A model generated the notes under the pieces. It made no database searches, was not told where the DNA came from, and saw only the letters and a program-made list of their open reading frames with translations. Positions 58,420 to 64,000 of a DNA stretch of 64,000 nt are shown here, one piece after another. Position numbers and translations under genes: made by a program. Source of the DNA: Pacificoceanicola sp049341065 (lineage in GTDB: Bacteria > Pseudomonadota > Alphaproteobacteria > Rhodobacterales > Rhodobacteraceae); NCBI RefSeq assembly GCF_049341065.1, contig NZ_JBMPIX010000006.1, positions 186,001-250,000 on the forward strand. Reading direction: 5' to 3'. Each line of letters opens with the position of its first letter. The stretch's first letter is position 1.

Positions 58420-59367
58420 TCAGCCGTCCTTCAGACCCAGCGTCTGATCCCTCAACCAAGCGACGAATTCGCGCTGGCCTCCGGAAAACGTCTTGATGTC
58501 TTCTGGAGAAATCGGCGTACCAACCACCGGTTTCTGCGGGCGTTTGCAGGCATGTATGACCTCGTGGATCAACAACCCCTGCCGAATTGTTGCCGACAGT
58601 TTGTTGGCGATCTGATAAGCGCGGCTATTCTGACCTGGAAAGTAGACAGGCACCACGGTCGCGCCAGAGCGCTGCACCATCTTGGCTGTAAACGGATTCC
58701 AGCCTGCCTCGATGGCGGGTCCGAACCATGTTTCGGAATGGGCCACCACGCCTGACGGGAACAACACGATCACGCCGCCGTCTTTCAGATGCGTCATTGC
58801 GCGGGCACGCATCTCGAGGCTTTGCTCGCGGGCGTCCTGTTCATGGGGAAAAGGCACCGGGATCATGAATGGTTCGATCTCTTTCACTCCGGTCAAAAGA
58901 GAGCGGGTGAGGATCTTGTAATCGGTGCGCACGCGTCCGATCAGTTCGGCCAAAACCATGCCGTCCACCAGACCATGAGGATGGTTGGCCACGACAATTA
59001 CCGGCCCGCTCTTTGGGATGCGCGCGATCTGATCATCCGGCGTTTGCAGGTCGATCCCCATGATGCCAAGGGCTTGGGTCCAAAAGGCCTGGCCTTCGGC
59101 TGGGCCCATGCGTTCAAAGCGGCGGACCATGCGCAGCATCGGGATCTTGCCCGTCAGCCATTCCATTGCGCGGATGGTGTTGGCCTTCCACGGGTTGGTG
59201 AATGTATTGGCGTAGCTGACCTTGCGCTTATCATAGGGGGCAGGATTGGACGGGCCGTTCTTGCCAGTGGCAGGCGCATGTGTGCTTTCGACCATGCCCG
59301 TCTTTGTCCCGTCTTTTTGGCCCGAGCGACTTTCCGGCCGGGCAATGGTCTCATCCGAGGCGCCCAT
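58420..59367 (-). CDS. Lysophospholipid acyltransferase family protein
   Basis: A 315-residue acyltransferase of the PlsC/LPLAT superfamily. The catalytic segment is VVANHPHGLVDGMVLAELIG; here the spacing is H-x5-D (or Hx3D from the second His), as in OlsB-like subgroups, rather than the classical H-x4-D. FPSGVVAHSE is the conserved later block. The basic, low-complexity N-terminal 80 residues precede the domain. The ATG at 59367 lies eight bases after the ptsH stop. It is last gene of the chvI operon. Acyl acceptor unknown. Confidence 0.82.
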   Translation of the reverse strand: MGASDETIARPESRSGQKDGTKTGMVESTHAPATGKNGPSNPAPYDKRKVSYANTFTNPWKANTIRAMEWLTGKIPMLRMVRRFERMGPAEGQAFWTQALGIMGIDLQTPDDQIARIPKSGPVIVVANHPHGLVDGMVLAELIGRVRTDYKILTRSLLTGVKEIEPFMIPVPFPHEQDAREQSLEMRARAMTHLKDGGVIVLFPSGVVAHSETWFGPAIEAGWNPFTAKMVQRSGATVVPVYFPGQNSRAYQIANKLSATIRQGLLIHEVIHACKRPQKPVVGTPISPEDIKTFSGGQREFVAWLRDQTLGLKDG

Positions 59368-59374
59368 TTCGCGC

Positions 59375-59653
59375 CTAACACTCTTCCCCAAAGCGGTCTG
59401 CAACCAGCGCCTCAACCGCATCGGCCAGCGCCTCGGCATCCGGCCCCGAGGTTTGAACCTCAATAGTGGTTCCCTTGGCGGCTGCCAACATCAAAAGACC
59501 CATGATGCTGTCTCCACTCGCGGACATACCATCGCGATTGACCTCGGCCGTGGCGTCAAATCCTTCGACGACCTCGACCAATTTGGCCGAGGCGCGGGCA
59601 TGCAGCCCCTTTTCATTGACGATCTTCAGCGCGCGTTGAACGGTCTGTGACAT
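59375..59653 (-). CDS. ptsH: Phosphocarrier protein HPr
   Basis: A 92-residue HPr. The active His18 is in KGLHARASAKL, and the regulatory Ser (about 49) is in GDSIMGLLML, a target for HprK. The Cys-terminated C-terminus (DRFGEEC) is slightly unusual. Together with EIIA and HprK it forms a regulatory phosphorelay without a sugar permease. Neighbours are EIIA upstream and the acyltransferase downstream. Confidence 0.95.
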   Translation of the reverse strand: MSQTVQRALKIVNEKGLHARASAKLVEVVEGFDATAEVNRDGMSASGDSIMGLLMLAAAKGTTIEVQTSGPDAEALADAVEALVADRFGEEC

Positions 59654-59687
59654 TGAGGAAGTCTTTCGAATTAATGAATAACGCTAG

Positions 59688-60086
59688 TCAAGCAGCACCG
59701 GGGCCAATATTCCGGCTGTCGATATACTTCCGCCCGGCCTCCAATGCACCCCTGACCGCGTCGGCAACCGGCATTTGGCGGCTTTTGGCCAGCTTGATCA
59801 ACAAAGGCAGATTGGCGCCATACAAAATGCGGCGATTGTCAGGCTGGCAGGCCATCAACGCCAGATTTGACGGCGAGCCGCCGAACATGTCAGTCACGAT
59901 GATCACGCCATCGCCAGTGTCTACATCGTCCGCGGCGACACAGATTTCCGCCTGTTTGTCCGAACGATCGCAGTCCGGCTCGATCGAGATCGCGCGGATT
60001 CCGGGCTGTGCACCAACCACATGCTCGACCGCCAAGAGATACTCTCTTGCCAATCCACCATGCGCCACAATCACGATTCCGATCAC
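59688..60086 (-). CDS. PTS mannose-family EIIA domain protein
   Basis: A 132-residue stand-alone EIIA-Man-type protein. MIGIVIVAHGGLAREYLLAV holds the phosphorylatable His9. The TDMFGGSPSNLAL motif is conserved. With no EIIB, IIC or IID in sight, it is expected to act as a signalling phosphoacceptor from HPr. It overlaps rapZ by four bases. Confidence 0.92.
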   Translation of the reverse strand: MIGIVIVAHGGLAREYLLAVEHVVGAQPGIRAISIEPDCDRSDKQAEICVAADDVDTGDGVIIVTDMFGGSPSNLALMACQPDNRRILYGANLPLLIKLAKSRQMPVADAVRGALEAGRKYIDSRNIGPGAA

Positions 60087-61003
60087 TGCGGAGCCTTTCC
60101 AGCTTTGTCCTGCACGCGCCCCAAAGCCGGCATCACGCCGCGCCTTTCCAGTTCGCGGTGCCTAATTGACACCCGCCAGCCTTCTTGTGCAAGGGCACCT
60201 GCCACGTCTTCCGCAACGGAAACTGATCTGTGTTGCCCTCCGGTGCAGCCAAAGCCAACCGAAAAGTGCGCTTTGCCTTCCTGGACGCAGCCCGGCAGCA
60301 CGAAAAGCAGCAACTCGAGCGTGCGCTCAAGAAAGCCGTCGTATCTTGGATCCTGGGAAACATAGGTCGAAACAGGCAGATCAAGGCCGGTGTGGGCGCG
60401 CAGGTCCGGTTCCCAATGGGGGTTACGTAGGAAACGGCAATCAAAGGCCATGTCCAGCCCCTGTGGCAGACCGCGTTTGTAGGAAAAGGAATGGATCGAC
60501 AGCGCCATGCCCTGCCCCGTTTCATGCCGAAACCAACCTTCCATTTCGGCGCGCAGCTCGTGAACTGTCAGGTCGGTGGTGTCGATCAGAACATCGGCGC
60601 GCGACCGCACGTCTTCCAGCAAGGCCAGTTCCCGCGCGATGCCTTCGCTTGGGGACTCGTCAGGGGCCAAAGGATGCCTGCGGCGGGTCTCGGAATAGCG
60701 GCGGCTCAGAACCTCGGGGGCGCAATCGAGGTACAGCAAATCACAACTCAGACCCGCAATGCTCGATAGGGATTGGTGCAGTTCCAGCAACCCTTCGGCC
60801 GAAAAATTGCGATTTCTCACGTCGATCCCCAAAGCCATCGGACGCGGCAGTGGCTCAGTGCCGTCAATCAGGCGCGGGATCATCAACAATGGGATGTTGT
60901 CGATGCTTTCAAAGCCAAAGTCCTCAAGGGCATTGATCGCAGTGGACCGTCCGGCGCCTGATGGCCCGGTGACAAGCACCACTCTTTGAATGCCTTGGAG
61001 CAC
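60083..61003 (-). CDS. rapZ: RNase adapter/nucleotide-binding protein RapZ
   Basis: A 306-residue RapZ (YvcJ family), P-loop nucleotide binder that in E. coli presents GlmZ sRNA to RNase E. The P-loop reads GPSGAGRS: the Walker A Lys is replaced by Arg. The C-terminal domain ends GFGCTGGQHRSVSVAEDVAG, the conserved CTGGQHRSV motif. Start GTG at 61003 with AGGA seven bases upstream; upstream in-frame ATG at 61069 would reach into hprK. In alphaproteobacteria rapZ is usually between hprK and the EIIA gene, as here. Confidence 0.92.
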   Translation of the reverse strand: MLQGIQRVVLVTGPSGAGRSTAINALEDFGFESIDNIPLLMIPRLIDGTEPLPRPMALGIDVRNRNFSAEGLLELHQSLSSIAGLSCDLLYLDCAPEVLSRRYSETRRRHPLAPDESPSEGIARELALLEDVRSRADVLIDTTDLTVHELRAEMEGWFRHETGQGMALSIHSFSYKRGLPQGLDMAFDCRFLRNPHWEPDLRAHTGLDLPVSTYVSQDPRYDGFLERTLELLLFVLPGCVQEGKAHFSVGFGCTGGQHRSVSVAEDVAGALAQEGWRVSIRHRELERRGVMPALGRVQDKAGKAPQ

Positions 61004-61005
61004 GG

Positions 61006-61443
61006 TCAATCCTTTCTCCCCCCCTTGAGATATTGCAAAATGGCTGCCGGAAAATAGGGAGAGGCGCAAAAGTGAAGCAAGGGCACGGCCCGGTTCATAA
61101 GGATAGTCTCGCGCATTGGCGGCAAACGGTGCGTTTCCTCATGATCGAGATCGACCACAGCGGTCAACTCGGCGCCCGTGGTCAACGCAGCCGCGTGCAA
61201 GATGCCAATGCCATTTGCTTCGATCAGCCCGGCAATCGTTTTGGGTGCCGACAGCCAAGGCGCTTGGCCCTTCCGAGGGGTAACGATCACGCGATCATCA
61301 GCAACCAACAGCGCCCCGCGCGCCATCAATTCCAAAGCCAGTGATGATTTTCCGCGGCCCGATGCCCCACGTATCAACAGCCCGCGCCCCTCGACTGCAA
61401 CGGCGCTGGCGTGAAGGACAAGCGGCGTGGCGGTGTCAGGCAT
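61006..61443 (-). CDS. hprK: HPr kinase/phosphorylase, short form
   Basis: A 145-residue catalytic domain that phosphorylates or dephosphorylates HPr on Ser. The Walker A is GASGRGKSS (26-34); DLDHEETHRL and the M-R-E-T turn follow. The N-terminal domain of Gram-positive HprK is absent, as in other alphaproteobacteria. It is two bases from both chvG and rapZ in a dense operon. Confidence 0.93.
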   Translation of the reverse strand: MPDTATPLVLHASAVAVEGRGLLIRGASGRGKSSLALELMARGALLVADDRVIVTPRKGQAPWLSAPKTIAGLIEANGIGILHAAALTTGAELTAVVDLDHEETHRLPPMRETILMNRAVPLLHFCASPYFPAAILQYLKGGRKD

Positions 61444-61445
61444 GG

Positions 61446-63173
61446 CTAGATGGGAAGACCCACCACGAAACGCGCGCCCAGCGGTTCCGAGGTTACGTCA
61501 GCTTCGGTTGGCCGGATGTTCTCGGCCCAGATCACGCCGCCATGCGCTTCGACGATCTGCTTGGAAATCGCCAGACCAAGGCCGGAATTGTTGCCAAAGT
61601 CCTGTTGCGGGCGCGATGTGTAAAAGCGTTTGAAGATCTTTTGCAGCGCCTCTTCTGGAATGCCCGGGCCGGTATCTTCGACCACCACCAACACGCGGTT
61701 GTCGCGGCGGCGCGCCCAAACTCGGATCGCATCGCCATCTTCGCAAAACGAAATGGCGTTGGTGATCAAGTTGACGAAAACCTGTGCGAGGCGCGGCTCC
61801 AGTCCGTTGATCAGGATCGGGCGCGGCGGCAGATCGGTGATGAATTCCACCCCGCGTTTTTCCGCGTCCTGACCAAGAAATTCGGTGATATTCCCCAAAA
61901 GATCGAGCAGGTTGAACTCCTGTTCTTCCTCTTTAACCAGCTCGGAATCCAGTCGCGACGCGTTCGAGATGTCGCTGACCAAGCGGTCAAGGCGGCGCAC
62001 GTCATGCTCGATCACCTCAAGCAACTTGGTGCGGTGCTCTTCCTTGCGCACCATGCGCAAGCTGCCCACCGCCGAGCGCATCGAAGCCAGCGGGTTCTTG
62101 ATTTCATGTGCGACGTCGGCGGCGAATTGTTCGTTGCTGTCGATCCGGTCATACAGCGCTCCGACCATGCCGCGCAGCGCGCCGGAGAGGCGGCCAATTT
62201 CATCCGGGCGGGCGGTCAGATCGGGAATGCGGATACGGCCCGTCGTCTTGCTGCGGCGATTGCGGTCGCGGCCAATCTCGGCGGCGTCGGCCAGATCGGA
62301 GATAGGATTGGCGATTGTCGACGCCAGAACCAGGCTTAGTCCGATGGAGACAAGCGTCGCGATCACGAACATCTGCAAGACACGCTCACGCTCGGCGCTG
62401 ACGGCTGCGTCAATTTCTGTCGCGGGAGACACCAGCGCAATGGTGCCCAAAACCGCCCCGCCCTGCCGGATCGGCGAGAAAGCGTGGAACAGCGTTTCCC
62501 CATGCGCGCCATTGCCGGAAACGACCCGAGTCACGGTGGGATCTCCGGCTTCGATCATGCGGCGCAGCTTGTCTTCCAGCACCAAATCCGGTTCGGACGA
62601 AAAATAGGTAAAAAAGCCCGCGACCGTTCGCCATACGCCGTTCAGAAAGTTGGAAATCAGAGTAGGCTGATCTTCTTCCGGAACAGCGCTGAGCAGCGGA
62701 GGAAGCGCGCCGGAGGTTTCCCCGATAAGGAACCCCGCAGCATCATAGACCAGCAACTGCGCCCCAACACGAAGGTCAATCCCCTGCACCGTAGTCGTGA
62801 CATCAATCCCGTCCGATGTGCCAAGGCTGACCGGCACATCTTGCGGCAACTGCGCCTCAAAGACATCGGCAATCAATTCGACTTCGGACTGGAGGGCATT
62901 GGCCTTTTGCACCGCCAGCGTGTCGCGCGACGAATTTAGCCAAAGAATGCCCGCAACTAGCACGTTGAGGGCGACCAGATTGAAAGTGATGATCTTGCGG
63001 GTGAGAGGCGAGCGGTTCAGCGAAAACAGGCTCCGCTGAGCCCGGCTGTCGCGCAGCTCTTTTTCTACCGTGCTGTCCGGAGCGACCCAATCGTCGCCCA
63101 GAACAACATCGGCACTATGCCGAGACCCTTCGTCCCGGTCGTCATCCACTGAGATCCGTTCGGCCAAGGCCAT
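61446..63173 (-). CDS. chvG: Sensor histidine kinase ChvG
   Basis: A 575-residue membrane sensor kinase (ExoS/ChvG type) that responds to acid and envelope stress in rhizobia and relatives. TM1 at about 60-80, periplasmic sensor 81-267 (stimulus-sensing domain), TM2 at 268-288, HAMP, dimerisation helix with the phospho-His in VAHEIKNPL (His356), N-box NLITNA (468-473), G1 DTGPGI (500-505) and G2 GLGLA (531-535). It lies three bases after chvI, and hprK starts two bases later. Confidence 0.94.
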   Translation of the reverse strand: MALAERISVDDDRDEGSRHSADVVLGDDWVAPDSTVEKELRDSRAQRSLFSLNRSPLTRKIITFNLVALNVLVAGILWLNSSRDTLAVQKANALQSEVELIADVFEAQLPQDVPVSLGTSDGIDVTTTVQGIDLRVGAQLLVYDAAGFLIGETSGALPPLLSAVPEEDQPTLISNFLNGVWRTVAGFFTYFSSEPDLVLEDKLRRMIEAGDPTVTRVVSGNGAHGETLFHAFSPIRQGGAVLGTIALVSPATEIDAAVSAERERVLQMFVIATLVSIGLSLVLASTIANPISDLADAAEIGRDRNRRSKTTGRIRIPDLTARPDEIGRLSGALRGMVGALYDRIDSNEQFAADVAHEIKNPLASMRSAVGSLRMVRKEEHRTKLLEVIEHDVRRLDRLVSDISNASRLDSELVKEEEQEFNLLDLLGNITEFLGQDAEKRGVEFITDLPPRPILINGLEPRLAQVFVNLITNAISFCEDGDAIRVWARRRDNRVLVVVEDTGPGIPEEALQKIFKRFYTSRPQQDFGNNSGLGLAISKQIVEAHGGVIWAENIRPTEADVTSEPLGARFVVGLPI

Positions 63174-63176
63174 CGA

Positions 63177-63878
63177 TCACTCTTCGTTGTAGCGGTATCC
63201 GATACCGTAAAGCGTTTCGATCGCCGAGAAATCCGTGTCCACGGTCCGCATCTTCTTGCGCAGACGCTTGATGTGGCTGTCGATTGTCCGGTCATCGACA
63301 TAGACCTGATCGTCATAAGCCACGTCCATCAGCTGGTCGCGCGATTTCACGAACCCGGGCCGTTGCGCCAGTGCCTGAAGAAGCAGGAATTCGGTGACCG
63401 TAAGGGTCACATCCCGGCCCTTCCACGAGACAGCGTGGCGCAGCGGGTCCATCGTCAGCGATCCGCGGGTCATCAGCTTGGTTTCTTCGGTGTCGCCGAC
63501 AACGTCGCCTGCAACCGCTTCCTGGCGACGCAAGAGGGCGCGAATACGTTCGACCAGAAGACGCTGCGAGAAGGGTTTCTTGACGTAATCGTCAGCGCCC
63601 ATTCGCAGTCCCAGAACCTCGTCGATCTCATCATCCTTGGACGTCAGGAAGATCACCGGCATCTTGGATTTCTGCCGAACGCGCTGCAGCAGATCCATGC
63701 CATCCATGCGCGGCATCTTGATGTCGAAGACGGCCATATCGGGCATCTTCTTGTTGAAGGCATCAAGCGCGGCCTGACCGTCATTATACGTTTCTACTTC
63801 GAAACCCTCTGCCTCGAGGGTCATCGAAACCGATGTCAGGATATTCCTGTCATCGTCCACAAGGGCGATTTTCGACAT
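63177..63878 (-). CDS. chvI: Response regulator ChvI
   Basis: A 233-residue OmpR/PhoB-type regulator. Receiver: acidic pocket Asp8-Asp10, phospho-Asp52 in FDIKMPRMDG, Thr79/Ser80 and Lys101 (VKKPF). DNA-binding winged helix in the C-terminal 100 residues (LTVTEFLLLQALAQRPGFVK; IDSHIKRLRKKM). It heads the operon; the upstream 122 bases to the window edge contain its promoter. In related genomes pckA lies divergently beyond it. Confidence 0.95.
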   Translation of the reverse strand: MSKIALVDDDRNILTSVSMTLEAEGFEVETYNDGQAALDAFNKKMPDMAVFDIKMPRMDGMDLLQRVRQKSKMPVIFLTSKDDEIDEVLGLRMGADDYVKKPFSQRLLVERIRALLRRQEAVAGDVVGDTEETKLMTRGSLTMDPLRHAVSWKGRDVTLTVTEFLLLQALAQRPGFVKSRDQLMDVAYDDQVYVDDRTIDSHIKRLRKKMRTVDTDFSAIETLYGIGYRYNEE

Positions 63879-64000
63879 AGGCTATTCCTTATACTGCTCT
63901 ACTTGCCTGATTTTTTTCGCCTAATATGCGAGGATTTTCACTTTGCAACAATCCCTAACTGCGAATCAGGCCGTGTCGCCCCCTCATTCCAGTCGAATTT

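Overview
The window looks like a chromosomal segment of an alphaproteobacterium of the Rhodobacteraceae (Roseobacter/Ruegeria-like). This rests on the protein sequences of the ribosomal and RNA polymerase genes, the moderate-to-high GC, the order chvI-chvG-hprK-rapZ-EIIA-ptsH, and families common in that group (DUF6473, a short HprK, twin-transmembrane protein). No integrase, transposase, phage gene or CRISPR array was seen.

Bases 1-43912 hold the translation/transcription supercluster, almost all on the minus strand. Read from right to left it is tuf2, tRNA-Trp, secE, nusG, rplK-rplA, rplJ-rplL, rpoB-rpoC, rpsL-rpsG-fusA-tuf1, rpsJ-rplC-rplD-rplW, rplB-rpsS-rplV-rpsC-rplP, rpmC-rpsQ-rplN-rplX-rplE-rpsN-rpsH-rplF-rplR-rpsE-rpmD, and the start of rplO. 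The canonical order is kept, but the cluster is cut into blocks. Most blocks end in a clear Rho-independent terminator, and accessory genes sit at the joints. These are: a 6.7-kb island between rpmD and rplO (HEPN-like protein, RhlE helicase, ArsR regulator with an AHSA1 protein, cytochrome P450, Tat-exported metallo-hydrolase, Stf0-type sulfotransferase); a 2-oxoglutarate oxygenase and an unknown gene between rpmC and rplP; a HEPN-like gene with an in-frame amber codon between rplB and rplW; a PIN-like gene with an in-frame ochre codon between rpsJ and tuf1; a glycosyltransferase and a DMT permease between rpsL and rpoC; a small molybdopterin-domain secreted protein between rplJ and rplA; an unknown 328-residue protein between rplK and nusG; and two related small secreted repeat proteins around tRNA-Trp. 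The two tuf genes appear identical, and the identity stops at the ORF edges.

Bases 44000-58400 are an ordinary mixed chromosome: two lipoproteins, a second P450, a PduO-type cobalamin adenosyltransferase with a small membrane protein, an SDR oxidoreductase, an SH3-domain protein, parC, a DUF898 membrane protein overlapping an M48 peptidase, etfB-etfA, a DUF6473 protein, a 3-hydroxybutyryl-CoA dehydrogenase and a GNAT acetyltransferase.

Bases 58420-63878 are a compact minus-strand operon: chvI-chvG (envelope-stress two-component system), hprK, rapZ, a mannose-family EIIA, ptsH (HPr) and a lysophospholipid acyltransferase. It joins a regulatory PTS phosphorelay to the ChvG/ChvI system. The most notable observations are the two nonsense-interrupted RNase-fold-like genes inside the ribosomal cluster, the 2OG oxygenase next to rplP, the acidic C-terminal extension of L3, and the secreted repeat family at tRNA-Trp.
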